Shown here in pieces: positions 47,398 to 58,663 of a DNA stretch of 64,000 nucleotides. A program made the position numbers and the translations under genes. Location: positions 62,001 to 126,000 of the forward strand of contig JAIVFH010000042.1 in the NCBI GenBank assembly GCA_025765595.1, given 5' to 3'. The notes below the pieces were generated by a model, which was not told the DNA's origin, made no database searches, and was given only the letters and a program-made list of their open reading frames with translations. Every line of letters starts with the position of its first letter. Position 1 is the first letter of the stretch. Source of the DNA: Obelidium mucronatum (lineage: Eukaryota > Chytridiomycota > Chytridiomycetes > Chytridiales > Chytriomycetaceae).

Positions 47398-47688
47398 TGT
47401 TAGAATCTGTAGGCGTGCGGAGCATGGCCTTAGAGTTCTTGGAAACACCCCCGTGTTTCAGAGTTCTGAAGGTATAAATAGGAGGAAATGTCCTCCACCG
47501 GAAAAGGGACGAACATGCGGAGAAGTGTGCGCGGGCACAATACTTCCCCCTTGTCGCTTCTGCGGAAGTAAGCTCGTGCGCGAGCGACGTCCACCGCCCC
47601 TTTCCCTGAGAGTCATAAGCTGCCTCTTAGCCATACAACGCCTAGCGGCTGTGATCGTCCGGTGCTGCGTCACCTACCGATTATGATA
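47398..47688 (+). repeat. 5' LTR of copia element
   Basis: Begins TGTTAGAATC and ends ATTATGATA. Contains TATAAATAGG at 47472 as the core promoter and several GC-rich hairpins. It does not end in the usual CA. Confidence 0.95.
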
Positions 47689-47689
47689 A

Positions 47690-47700
47690 GTTATGAGCCC
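47690..47700 (+). promoter_or_regulatory. Primer-binding site matching initiator tRNA-Met anticodon loop
   Basis: GTTATGAGCCC starts two bases after the LTR and is the complement of GGGCTCATAAC, the anticodon stem-loop of eukaryotic initiator tRNA-Met. Standard LTR elements pair with a tRNA 3' end; Drosophila copia uses an initiator tRNA-Met 5' half, and this site fits that mode. Confidence 0.85.
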
Positions 47701-48409
47701 AAACAGCTCGGCTTACGTTGTGATGTGCATGAATGAGTGAGCAGGCTGTTTGGCTTCTCTTTGTTGGCTTCGACCAGAGTGTTAGGTCGTTGACGCCTCA
47801 AAGTTTCAGGTGTTTCAGATGTAGTTATCACTGAGACAGACGACGCCTTGTGGCGCCTTGATAGATCTGTGATCAGAACAAGTCCTTCGATGCTGTCCCC
47901 AAGTTTGGTGGGCAGGCGCCTTAAGGTGCCGAAGTGGTAGACTTGTTGGTGGTTTGACAGCACATCGATCATCGCTCCCTAGCGTCGAGTTGCGGAATGC
48001 TCTGTGGATTTACAATCCTACTGAGCATGTAACGAAACTCTGCCCAAATTTCGGTAGGTTTGCACCTGCGTGTGTTGTTGCTATGGTGGTGAGGTTGCTA
48101 AATTTAGACCACCCAAGAGCAAACCCAACGTCGTCGAACTCATAATAGAAAGTCTTCTTTATGTTTTAGTAGTTGTTTATTCAATAAATAGTTATCTCTA
48201 AGCTATGTAGTGTTCAGAAAAGAGTAAAGTTGGTTGGATCGTTGTGCGCAATGATCACATCCTCAGAGGGGACAGCTTGCACTAAAATCGCTTTCGAAAG
48301 CTGATTTCGGGTGTTCAGAAGTATCTCTTATGCAGAGATGATTTCGAGGCTTCTCGCTATTGTTTAAATTTAACGCCGTCAGACGGCGCTATTGTTCATC
48401 AAACAAAGG

Positions 48410-49606
48410 ATGTCAAAAGACCAAGACGCGAAGCCAGAGAATAAGCGCATCCTCTTGAGTGAAACTAACTATCCAGTCTGGAGACGTTTGACGTTGACAG
48501 AGATAGGTCAGTTGAACGAAAGAACTCTGGACGCGAAGTTTGTCCCATTCGTGAACAAGCGCGTTCGCCCAAACCCGCCGGAGGCGTTGTTGAAGCAGCT
48601 TGCTGTGTTACCAGACAAAGCTGGGAAAACTGGAGCGTCAGTCGCCAAACCTGAGTCAGACGATGAAGGCGGAGACGATGACGAAGAAGCAGAAGCCGTA
48701 GAAGGGGATGAAATCCCATCGGCTGAGACGATTAAACAATGGAAAGCAGTCTACCAACACTTCGAACAGTTGGATAAGATCTGGCAAACCTTGGATTGTC
48801 GCGCGAAGGACGATGCTGATGCGGTTCAGACGACTATGCGAGCCATCAGAAGTGGATTGACGCGGTCAATGCAAATTTCCTATTCTGGATTTGCCACTCC
48901 TGCTGAGTTATGGGCGGAACTTCAACGTACGAAGGACCCAGCTAATCGCAAGATGGATAGTTCGGTCGTGGACGCGTATAAGGCATTAGCGATACGCGCG
49001 AATCAGTCAATTCCTGATTATATCAAGGAGATTCGCGATGTCGAAGATAAGTGCACTTCTTTGGGTGAAACTCTTCATTTGGGATTCGACTCACAAAAGA
49101 AGGTGCGCTTGCGGTTGGATCATCGATTCGCTCAGGTGGTGATGGCCCTCAAAGTCCAAGAATATCTGTCCATCGAAGAATTGGAACAGAAAATGGTGGA
49201 TTTGTGGGATAGTTACGTTGAAGCCAACAAACGTAACGCTCCAGTCGCGAAGGTTACGATCACGGGCCATGCTGATAGAAAGCAGCAGAATATGGGCTCG
49301 CGACAACAAAAGAACGCGAAGAAACCTCAGAAAGTGGCTTCGAAACAACGAAAGTTTCCGAAGTGCGATGACTGTTCTGGATTTCACAACCCGGAGTGGG
49401 AATGCGGTTCTTGTTGGGAATGCGGTGATACAGATCACTTCAGTTCTTCGTGTCCTCAAAAGAAGAAACGTGTTAAAACCAACGGGGGAGGAGAAAAACC
49501 CAAGGGGACTCCCGCAATTCAGTCAAACATGGCGAAAAATGATGGTGGAAACGAACCTAAACATGTCGGTTGGACGCCTGGGAATGGAATTCTCAGAAAC
49601 GCTTGA
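48410..49606 (+). CDS. Copia gag with CCHC zinc knuckle
   Basis: ATG at 48410; about 398 residues. An acidic region (GGDDDEEAEAVEGDE) lies near residue 95. A capsid-like helical part spans 105-280 and a single zinc knuckle CWECGDTDHFSSSC (C-x2-C-x4-H-x4-C) lies near residue 345, followed by basic residues. It forms virus-like particles and packages the RNA. The frame is intact and separated from pol by a stop and 120 bp, in a different frame. Confidence 0.9.
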   Translation: MSKDQDAKPENKRILLSETNYPVWRRLTLTEIGQLNERTLDAKFVPFVNKRVRPNPPEALLKQLAVLPDKAGKTGASVAKPESDDEGGDDDEEAEAVEGDEIPSAETIKQWKAVYQHFEQLDKIWQTLDCRAKDDADAVQTTMRAIRSGLTRSMQISYSGFATPAELWAELQRTKDPANRKMDSSVVDAYKALAIRANQSIPDYIKEIRDVEDKCTSLGETLHLGFDSQKKVRLRLDHRFAQVVMALKVQEYLSIEELEQKMVDLWDSYVEANKRNAPVAKVTITGHADRKQQNMGSRQQKNAKKPQKVASKQRKFPKCDDCSGFHNPEWECGSCWECGDTDHFSSSCPQKKKRVKTNGGGEKPKGTPAIQSNMAKNDGGNEPKHVGWTPGNGILRNA

Positions 49607-49734
49607 GTGTTTATTGTTCTCTTCTTCTTAAAATTCAGTTTTTCTGGTTGTTTCTGATTGGGTTGTTTGGTTGTTAGTTTTAAGAAAAATCGCATTGTTG
49701 TTTTCCATTGTATTGTTAAGAGACTTTGAAAGAA

Positions 49735-51492
49735 ATGTCACAACTCTACGAAGGGATTTTGGATCCTGGATGCAACAAGACGCTAATTCCAGATGCGGAT
49801 TGGTTCGAATCCTTCAAGGAAGTATCGATCAATATTGGCGTCGCGAAGAAAGGCGCTTGCCTGACGGGTACAAGGCAAGGCGTTGTCCATTTCGTCATAA
49901 ATGGACATAGAATTACAATTCAAGACGCAATTTATTCCTCGGATTGTACTACTACCTTATTCGCTGATATTGATATACTATCAAACAATCGCAATTGGGA
50001 ATACAAAGTTGACTTGAGCGGAGCGGTTTTCTTTGACAAGAAGACGCGTCAAGTTTTATTCAACGCGAAGTTTGCACCTTCTGGTCTGAAGATGTTGCAA
50101 TTCGAGGTTGTTAATCGAGTTTTCGCAAACGCGGCGACGATCAAGGCTGATTCGCGTCTGATTCACCAAAGATTCGGTCACCCAAACGCGAAGTACTTGA
50201 TGGCGATGATTTATCGTGGTTTGGTTAATTCTGACCAGTTTAAATCGATCGTGATTGACGACAAGCATCAATGCGAGTCGTGTGTCGCTGGGAAGTTTAA
50301 GTTGGCCAAAGTTGGTTCAGAGTCGCGTTGGACTCAGATCAAGGCAACTGGCCCAGGCGAAATGTTACATGCCAATGTTACAGGCAAATTCGCGGACGGA
50401 TTCTATTATAACGGTCAGGTGTACCATTATTTTCTAATCGTCGTAGATGATTTCTCGCGTTTCTCCTTCTTAAGGTTACGTCAACGCAAGTCGCACGCGT
50501 TAGCCGAACTATTAGTAGTGATGGCTTTAATTGAACAGACCGTGCAAAGACCAGTTCGGGTTTTGAGGATGGACAACGGGGAGATTGCAACCAATAATCG
50601 CTTCATAGAACTCTGCGAAGTTAGAGGGATTACGGTCGAAACCATTGTGGTGGATTATCCACACATGGATGCAGTTGCTGAGCGGACAATTGGTCATGTG
50701 AAGAGTGTGTCTCGGACAATTCATATTCACGCGTCGTTCTCCAAAGAGCTCTGGGGATACGCAGCCATAGTCGCTAGTGACTTACGTAATTTATGGCCAA
50801 ACCAGCACAATGATATGGAAAGTCCGTTCTTGCGCTATTATGGCATAAAACCTGAGATAGGTCATTACCGAGTCTTTGGGTGTAAGGTTCTTGTGCCTAT
50901 CTTCAAGAAGGGCAAGAAAGGAGAATTGTCAGCGAATGTAGCTACAAAGATTTACGTTGGACATCACTCTCCGTCAATTATAAGATGCATCAACGATCAT
51001 GGAATGCTGAGTTTTCACAGATCCCAAGATTGTACGTTCATGGAAACGGAGTTTCCAAAGTTGAAGTCTAAGACCGGACGCGTCGAAGACAAGAGTACTG
51101 AGTTGCAATTCCCGGAGGAAGCTCAGGAAGTCCTTACTGCAGAAGGAGAAAGGGATTTTCGTTCGGAGTTAGACGATACGTTAACTCAAGTGATAAATCT
51201 GCGCAAGCGAAGTTTATTAGAAGTCGCCCTGCCTGAAGAACAGGGGGAGGGAGATTCTGATAGCCCGACGCGAAGTGAGAGTCCTAGCATTATCCGTCAG
51301 TCGCGACGTAAACGTGCAAAGGATACGCGGTCGGAAGGCGCATCGAGTACTGAGGAATCGGGTAGCGAAAGCGAAGATTCTCAGGAAGTTGACAAGGATT
51401 CTTCATCGGATTACAAGGACTCTCCCGAGAACTTAGGCTATAATGCTATGTTCACTCAGGCAGAGGTAATCAAAGGAAGAGATCCGATTTGA
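49735..51492 (+). pseudogene. Copia pol part 1: protease and integrase, altered catalytic residues
   Basis: The frame starts with a retropepsin-like site where the usual D-S/T-G reads ILDPGC. Then come the integrase zinc finger (HQRFGHPNA ... CESC) and the core. The first catalytic aspartate, expected in LH-D-x-x-G, is asparagine in MLHANVTGK; the second (LRMDNG) and the glutamate (AVAERT) are present. A Ser/Glu-rich linker follows. The frame stops at 51490-51492, with the RT part in the +1 frame. Whether the Pro and Asn changes inactivate the enzymes is inference. Confidence 0.85.
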
Positions 51493-51505
51493 GTTAGTAA
51501 CTTGG

Positions 51506-53260
51506 TTGTTAATTCATCTTACGCAGTCGTTCATGCCTATCTTTGAATACCCGGCGACTCTCGTATATTGTCTGAACGCAAATGTGTCCCCAAATGCGAC
51601 TGAGTACACAAAGTCTGTGGGCTTGGATTGGGATGGGAAGATTCCCTTAAGACATAAAGACATATACTTGACGGGGAACATAAAAGAATGGATGGATGCA
51701 GAAGACGCGGAGTACGCAAATATAGCAAATCATGGTACATACGATGAAATGCTTGAGCGTGACGTGCCTCCTGGAACGGAGATACTCCCTACTCAGGAAA
51801 TCTACGCTGTGAAGAACGGGAAAGATTTGCCAGAGGGTAAGGTGGAGAAGTTCAAGATGCGCGTAGTAGTGCGAGGCGATTACCAGAAATTTGGGGTCAA
51901 TTTCGTTGAGACGTATTCCCCGGTAATCAAAATGACTACATTACGGTTCTTGATAGCGGCAGCTGCCTGGTTTGGACTCGGTCTATTCCTAGCGGACGCT
52001 GTGGGTGCGTATTTGAATGGAGTTCTGGACGTGATAGTCTATGTTTGACTGCCCGCGAGTTACAAGAAGAAAGGAGTAATTTGGCGTTTACTCAAAGGCT
52101 TATACGGCTTGAAGCAAGCTGGTTTGCTTTGGTATCGCAAATTATGTTCAATCCTTGTCGAGCTTGGTTTCTCGCAGACGTTCGCGGATCCTTGTTTATT
52201 CGTCAAAGTAGTTGATGGATTTATGATATGGGTCGCGTTCTACGTCGATGATATTCTCATTGTCTGCCATGAATCGATTGTGGAGTCAGTGGTCGCTGCG
52301 TTGAAGTCAAAAGTTGACGTCAAGTATCAGGGCCGTTGTGAATACCATTTGGGACTTGAACTAGAATATGCGTCAGATCGAAGCTATGTCTTCATGCATC
52401 AGTCGAAGTACATGGAGCGCATCTTGAAACGATTCAAGATGGAAAAGTGTAGTGGGATCACTACTCCCATGGAGACTAGCGCTGATTATTCCGTTCAGAA
52501 AGACGACGAACAAGCGTTGGATGCGTCAAAGTATGACTACAATTCGCTAATTGGTAGTATCATGTATCCTTGCGTTGTGAGTCGATTGGACATGTCGTTA
52601 AGTGTGAGTTTGTGGGCACGTGCGCTCGGAAAGCCGACTCTGCGTCATTGGAAGGGTGCCAAACATATTCTGAAATATGTGAAGCATACTTACGATTTGG
52701 GCATTGTGTATTTCCGTGCGCCTAATCCCGTTCCAAAGCAGATCCATTTCGTTGGATTAACGGACACGTCTGAGCCGGACAGTGCGAGCGGGAAAGCTCA
52801 AACTGGTTGGATTTTCAAGTTTATGGGAAAATCTCCGGTATCGTGGAGGTCTTGTAAGCAAGGGCTTGTTACTGTGGATCAAACTGCAGCCGAACACGTC
52901 GCTTTCTATCAAGGGTCTCTAGAAGTTCCTTACCTGTTGGACTTGTGCAAAGATTTGAATATCAATGTGACAACACCAGTAGCTATGTTCAGTGATAATA
53001 CTGCTTTTGTTGAGCGAGTACGCGAGAACAAAAGAACTGAAGCTAGCAAATGGATGAACCGAAGGTATTGGAAGGTGCGGGAATTCTACGAAGAAGAAGT
53101 GATTGATTGCAATCATATTCCCGGCCACTTGAACGATTCTGATATTGGAACCAAGCCGTTGGTCTGCCAAATCTTTGTCAGTCATCGAAGACGCGCTGGT
53201 ATGACATATTTACGTGTTCTCCGAGGAGAAGCGACTGAGAAACAGTTAGATGGTTGCTGA
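51506..53260 (+). pseudogene. Copia pol part 2: reverse transcriptase and RNase H with one internal stop
   Basis: RT blocks are clear (FKMRVVVRGD, YSPVIKMTTLRFL, LKGLYGLKQAGLLWY, the YVDD catalytic site in AFYVDDILIV) and RNase H (GLTDTSEP ... AEHVA ... SDNTAF) reaches 53260. A single TGA at 52046-52048, in the middle of motif A/B, splits the otherwise open frame. Copies elsewhere may lack it. The protein would otherwise copy the element RNA into cDNA. Confidence 0.9.
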
Positions 53261-53354
53261 CCATAGTTTGCTCGGATGTTGTATCGGGGGAGTTTATCTA
53301 GACAGGCAGCTTTAAGTGAAGTCTATTTAAATAAAGTCCGGTTTATTGTTCAGA

Positions 53355-53364
53355 ACTGGGGGAG
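53355..53364 (+). promoter_or_regulatory. Polypurine tract
   Basis: ACTGGGGGAG directly before the 3' LTR, in the position for plus-strand priming. Confidence 0.75.
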
Positions 53365-53655
53365 TGTTAGAATCTGTAGGCGTGCGGAGCATGGCCTTAG
53401 AGTTCTTGGAAACACCCCCGTGTTTCAGAGTTCTGAAGGTATAAATAGGAGGAAATGTCCTCCACCGGAAAAGGGACGAACATGCGGAGAAGTGTGCGCG
53501 GGCACAATACTTCCCCCTTGTCGCTTCTGCAGAAGTAAGCTCGTGCGCGAGCGACGTCCACCGCCCCTTTCCCTGAGAGTCATAAGCTGCCTCTTAGCCA
53601 TACAACGCCTAGCGGCTGTGATCGTCCGGTGCTGCGTCACCTACCGATTATGATA
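53365..53655 (+). repeat. 3' LTR of copia element
   Basis: Same 291 bp as the 5' LTR with one visible substitution, followed by GCCTT. Confidence 0.95.
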
Positions 53656-53660
53656 GCCTT

Positions 53661-54344
53661 CAGGTTTCTTTGCTCCATTTTTTATTTTTTTCCCTCCAAG
53701 TCCCTCCTATTTATGCTTTTTTGATGTTGAAGGCCCATTACCTTTACATATAGGCCGCGACGCATTGAGAAAATTTTGGAAAAATTTCAAATTTAGGAAA
53801 AATTGCGAAAAAAAACAAACAGGTAAAAAAAAGAAACCTGCAAAGATAGTGCAAACATTTGTTGCCCATACCTCAGATTTTGATGAATTGTGCAGTGGAT
53901 TGACCTGGTTTTTTTTTGATTTTTGTCTAGTGAGGAACATTTTTTTAAAAATAAATTGTTGGTTGGAATAAGTTTTGCGGTGACTCAACCAATATATGTT
54001 TTCCTGCAAATCAAGTATTCATCCAGAAATGCCGTCACATTCGCGATTTCTGTGATTTTTGAAATCCATTTCATTTTTTTTTGTTTGTTTGTTTGTTCTT
54101 TCGTTCATTCGTTTGCAAGGACCCAGACCCCCAAGCCGAAATCCAATTTCCAGTACAAGCAAGCCACACATTGTTTTGCACGCATGCCTGTTAATTTCGG
54201 AGATGGTTGTGAAATGGTGATGGAGCATTCCGAAAGGTCCAGGCTGTCACGTGTCCACATGTGACAGTTCACGTGCTAGTTTTCAATTTCAGAAATTTGC
54301 TTTACCACTGCCAAATTCCCTCTTTCCCAACATTAAAAAACAAA
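53661..54344. other. AT-rich intergenic, no gene seen
   Basis: Homopolymer-rich and without long frames. TTTGTTTGTTTGTTC repeats near 54080. Contains the left part of any gene interrupted by the copia insertion, if one existed. Confidence 0.4.
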
Positions 54345-54780
54345 ATGGCTAATGACCAGCCCCTTGAATGGTCAAGACAACTTCAGCTCATGGTTCACCG
54401 GGCTGCGCCCCTCCTTAATCTGTCAGCTGACTCTTTTCTGAGAAAGCGCCAAGTCTGGAGCCAGGCCTTCCAAGCCATCTTTGGTCTCTCAATGGAGTCT
54501 TCTGTAGACCTCTGGCTCATTGTTGGACAAGCGGTCCTGCGCGACAAACTCACCAATACTTTATTTTGCTGGTTTTGTGTTTCTTTTAATATTTTGGCTT
54601 AGATTTACTTTGAAGATAGGTTTGAGGGCTGGCCACACCTCAAGCCCTCCTGTTATGTTGACAGAATTGACTGCCTCATTAATGAGGCAGGAAAGTTCAA
54701 TAAACAACTCTTTTCTCATAAATTCAATCATATATGATTTGAAGCATATGCTTGGGCCGCTGTTTGCTCCTCTGCTCTAA
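54345..54780 (+). CDS. Short hypothetical protein, possibly spliced
   Basis: ATG at 54345 opens a frame rich in W, L and Q (EWSRQLQLMVHRAAPLLNL) to about 54550. A TTGGCTTAG acceptor at 54595-54603 begins a second open piece (YFEDRFEGWPHLKPSCYVD) ending near 54736. The donor is not clear. No family recognised; may be a remnant. Confidence 0.35.
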
Positions 54781-56036
54781 TTACGGAAAAGCCAGGGCCA
54801 ATCCAGCATTGAATCTCGGCTGGTTTCCGCTTCAGCCATGCAAATATATTGCATGTTTCCGCGTATTCAGCAATGGTATGCATTTGCGGTTGCGGAAAAT
54901 CAATTGGTACACAAGGGCTTGGTGATGTGAGGTGAGTTTCGACCGTTCCTATTGAAGGCAAACACCATGTCTACTGACTACTCTGTTAACCCTTTATATT
55001 CTATAGACTGGTTGGTTCACGAATCCACGATTGGTCCAACAAATATATTCCAGCGCTAAAAAATCGTTAGCAATTGTGGAAGCCGTTTATCCTGTGTAGA
55101 TGTCCAAGAATTTGAAGAGGGTGATGGCGACTGGATGGCCGAGGCAATGGAGGCGATCTCCTACTGGATGAAGCGTCGGAAAACGGAAAGAAAGAAAGAA
55201 AGAAAGAAAAAGACAAGGTTGGGAAGGATCGGGTTTTGTGCTTATAGTGCTGCAAGCTCTGTGGGGCCGCCGCGGCCGCGTAATCTTGCTTCCAGTGTGC
55301 TCTGAGTTTTGTGGTGTTCTTTCTTTTACTTACTTTTGACAGATCTTTTCAACAATTGTCGACACTTGATTTCACAAAGTCTGTTCTGTTCTGAATCTGA
55401 AGCATTGAGCTCGACTATTGCGGTATGCAACATTGTTTCTTTGAAAATCGTGATTAATTTATCTTTCAAACAGACCTTCAGGAAGAAGAGAATAGTGGTA
55501 AAGCAGGCATTAGTGTCGGAACAGAAAGGCTTTTGGTATTGCGTACAATACCAACAGCTACCTTTTGATTAGTCCTAAAGGGGTTCCGAGTCTCCGTTTG
55601 TGGACTTCTATTATCCAGGAATACTTTCTCATTTATGTTCGCGAAAGATGTCATCCTCACGGAAACATCCTCTTGGATCCAATCAAGACAGTGCGTTCAA
55701 AACGCGTGATACTCGGCAAACCTTTCAGGAGCGCCAAGTCACTGACTGTCAACAATACCCAGACGGTCGTTAACATTGTTTTACAGCCTGTTCCAATGAA
55801 ATCCTTGATTTCTCAAGTGCTCAAGGGATATACGACTCTCTGGTAGCTCTAGGGATTGTTGGCAGTAAGTTGAAACTAGTCGTTGGAGACCTCCCAAAGG
55901 ATTCTGTTCTGAGGTGAAAAAGAAGTCTTTCGTGGAATTCTCCATCGATTCAAGGGACTCAACTGGTTTGTCTCGCTCGTCGATTTCTATTTTTTTACAG
56001 CTAAACTAGTTTTGCAAGGGTTCCGACGAAGTTTAG
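54781..56036. other. Region without confident genes
   Basis: Small frames on both strands (for example 55309-55572, 55565-55846 on plus) with no motif. A (GAAA)n run lies at 55188-55214 and a GCCGCCGCGGCCGCG patch at 55265-55279. Confidence 0.35.
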
Positions 56037-56500
56037 ATGAGACCGTGGAATTATTACAAGCCCAAAACGCCTGCTTTCGCCTCAAATGCTCAGAAGGCAC
56101 TCAAACAGCTGATTACCTACCAAAGAAGGGTACGTGATTGGAACTTGCGAATCTTTGCTTACATAGAACAGCCTGAGTCGCGCCACATGATTTTGATCTG
56201 TGGTACAAAGCTGAAAGTCGGCGCATTCGACGGCTTGAAGGCGGCGGCGCGCGGCAAAGGCCGGCTGCTGGCAAAAGGAGAGAATGGGTGAGCTACTCTC
56301 GGCCATTTCACACCATTGGAAGCCGTTGAAATCACTAACTCTTTTGGTAATGCAGTTTCATGGATTCTGAAACTGAATTGAAACAGCAGCACCCCAGTGA
56401 AGGCTCAAGAAATGCTCAAAGAATCAAACGTGCCGCTCTCGAGGGGTTGCCACTGTTTCTGATTCTGTCATCCAAACTACCTCTGCTGTTCCCATAGCAA
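56037..56500 (+). CDS. Hypothetical protein, two-exon model
   Basis: The plus frame 56037-56288 (KTPAFASNAQKALKQLITYQ ... KLKVGAFDGLKAAARGKGRL) splices in phase (GG then T) from GTGAGCT at 56289 to an ATGCAG acceptor at 56355 and continues to a TAG near 56498 (ETELKQQHPSEGSRNAQRIK). Upstream exons are unclear. Basic, helical, no family recognised. Confidence 0.35.
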
Positions 56501-56793
56501 AAACCTTTAAACTCCAACGCGCTCAACCACAACAACAACCCATCGCATGCCGCAGACAAACGAAACCCCCTACAACGGGAGTCCTGGCGCGTCTGCCGCT
56601 GCTGTCCACGGTGGGTGGGATGACGCGAAACTCTGGATCTGGATCTGGACTATTGACGATCATCAAGGTAAGTACTCACCACTACAGTACTTACCACCTT
56701 ATTTGTAGGAAAAGCAGCAAAGAATGCCAGATCGATGAACGCAAAAATGGACCTGGATCTCGAACGGAGCCTGGACTACGGATTTTCGAAAAA

Positions 56794-57000
56794 GGGGCGG
56801 AGAGGGGCAGCCGAAATGGGGCCCCTGGCTATACGTGTTGCGTATGCCCCGTCGACGTCAGCGCCAAGGATTGACCGCTGGCGGGCTGTTGTTGGATGCG
56901 ACGGACAGCTGTCAAACACAAAACGAAGGGGCGGAAAAGGGGCAGCCGAAACGGGGCCCCTGGCGATGCAGGAAGCATTTGCCCCGTCGACACCAGACTT
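56794..57000. repeat. Diverged direct repeat, period about 144 bp
   Basis: GGGGCGGAGAGGGGCAGCCG starting at 56794 recurs as GGGGCGGAAAAGGGGCAGCCG-like sequence at 56938; both are followed by GGGGCCCCTGGC and then TGCCCCGTCGAC. Two copies, perhaps the remnant of a larger tandem array or promoter repeats of the downstream LINE. Confidence 0.85.
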
Positions 57001-57359
57001 GCCTAATGGCGGATGGTGGTTGTGCGACAAACTGCATGCAACCCATAAACACCATTGACCAACATGATCCCGGCAATGCCACTGAATCCACCGACCCCAC
57101 CAAATGCACAGACCAAACACAAAGAATAAATAGAAACATGATGGAAAAAAAAAGAAGACAATATATTAATCTGAAAAACAGTCAAGCAGGAGAGAAAATG
57201 AGGAAGAACAAAATAATAAGACAAAAACAAAGTGATAATCACCAGAAGGCGAAGAGGTACCAAATGAGCGCGGCCAAAGACCTGAACCCCAAACGCCCTG
57301 AAACTGGGCTGAACCAAAAATGAGTACACCGGAAAGGAAGCAGGGAAGGGAAGAAGCTG

Positions 57360-58211
57360 GTGGCGAGAACGGAGAACAAAAGAATGAATAGTAAAAGAAG
57401 AAATACCACTGGAACATATAACGCCAAAATGGAACCAAAAAACAGACATTACTGCAAACAACGCAAAGCGACCATAACAGTAAAGAAAAGGAAGGGAACA
57501 AATGATTCCACCTGCACCAAAAGAGGAAAATACGAAACGCGCCCACAAATAGAAGGCTTTGAATCCCTCTTCAACTTTCGAAAGAACATCGACAATAACC
57601 AAGTAGCTCAAATAGGACCACCAACCCAAACAAAAAGAAAAAATGATAACAGCCTGCAAAACCCCAGCCATGCAACAAAAAAGAAGAAACTGAGAGAATT
57701 TAAGCCAAAGGCAAAAGAAACAAAAGGGAAACACACACCATTCCAATTATTCATGACACCAATCCCAAGCCTAACGGAAATGGATTCAAGGGAAAAAAGG
57801 AACACAATGATCCAAAAACTCAGTATAGAAGTAATAACACACAACAGAGACCTATCAGAAACATCAGCCATGATAGTCAAACAACTGGAAACTGCCAAAA
57901 GTCAATACCCACAGGCGGGAGGCTCCAGCACAGAACAACAGAACCATCTAAACCTCAAAAGAACACAATGGTTAGAACTTCAGAAATTCAACCACGCAGA
58001 CCTCGCGAAAGGCACTGGAGAAGCAAATCATTCCTGCAAAAATGCCAAAACACCTCAAAGAATCGCAACCACAATTAGTGAAGATGTCAGAAAAAAGATT
58101 GACAAACTAATGAAAGCATTGCTCAGAACTGACAGTTATTATGATGTGTGGTCAATAAATCTCATGTGTACTACACATGAGAAGACTCTTAATCCATGGG
58201 AAGACTCTTAA
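57360..58211 (+). pseudogene. LINE ORF1-like protein, frame-disrupted
   Basis: Open frame of about 280 residues, lysine-rich (TKKKKLREFKPKAKETKGK), no zinc finger or RRM recognised. A second open piece in another frame (56990-57323) precedes it, suggesting one frameshift near 57330. The end contains a 15-bp direct repeat GAAGACTCTTAATCC. Function by position only: an RNA-binding ORF1. Confidence 0.5.
58161..58181. repeat. Palindrome CTCATGTGT-act-ACACATGAG
   Basis: Nine-base arms around a 3-nt loop at the end of the ORF1-like frame, followed by two copies of GAAGACTCTTAATCC. It may mark an element edge. Confidence 0.85.
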
Positions 58212-58444
58212 TCCAATACACACAACATCCTAACTTTATCTAGTGAACTAAATCGTATACGGACTATAATAAACACAATAGCTTTATTAGAATGACACAA
58301 CACGTACTCTAATATACACATCTGGATTCTAAGGTTGGTACATGGTCAGCTTTCCTTGGAGACAAGAAAGCCAGACGTACAACTTTGGAAGAAAGACTCG
58401 TGAATGGTATTCACTCGTGGACCATGGTATAATTAGAATAAGCG

Positions 58445-58600
58445 TGTTAGTGTGAAATGAGGCGTTAGTGTATTCTGGGGGAAATCCCTGAAACGCGTGT
58501 TTCAGACTAACTCCGGGTATAAATAGAAGGAAGTGTTAGAGAAGACGAGAATAGAACATTCCACGAAACAAGTGTACTAAACACACTGACCACTCACCGT
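58445..58600 (+). repeat. Diverged LTR-like segment related to the copia LTR
   Basis: Starts TGTTAGTGTG, as the copia LTR starts TGTTAGAATC. GTGTTTCAGA and GGGTATAAATAGAAGGAA match the copia LTR order (GTGTTTCAGA ... GGTATAAATAGGAGGAA) with the TATA at 73 versus 75 bases from the start. The right end is not defined. Probably a solo LTR or fragment of a sister family; the 58212-58444 stretch to its left holds no gene. Confidence 0.6.
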
Positions 58601-58663
58601 GATCTTTGACAAACTCAAACAGGGACCCAAAACAAAACAGACAGAGATACCAACGAACCTGAA

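Larger units (their letters stand above)
47398..53655 (+). mobile_element. Ty1-copia LTR retrotransposon, recent insertion with broken pol
   Basis: A 6,258-bp element with 291-bp LTRs, a 5-bp target duplication, a primer site, a gag with zinc knuckle, a pol in copia order (protease, integrase, reverse transcriptase, RNase H) and a purine tract before the 3' LTR. The LTRs differ at one visible position (G/A at 47,567 versus 53,534 in the CTTCTGC[G/A]GAAG context), so insertion is recent. Pol is nevertheless disrupted by a frame change near 51,490 and a TGA at 52,046-52,048. Confidence 0.96.
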
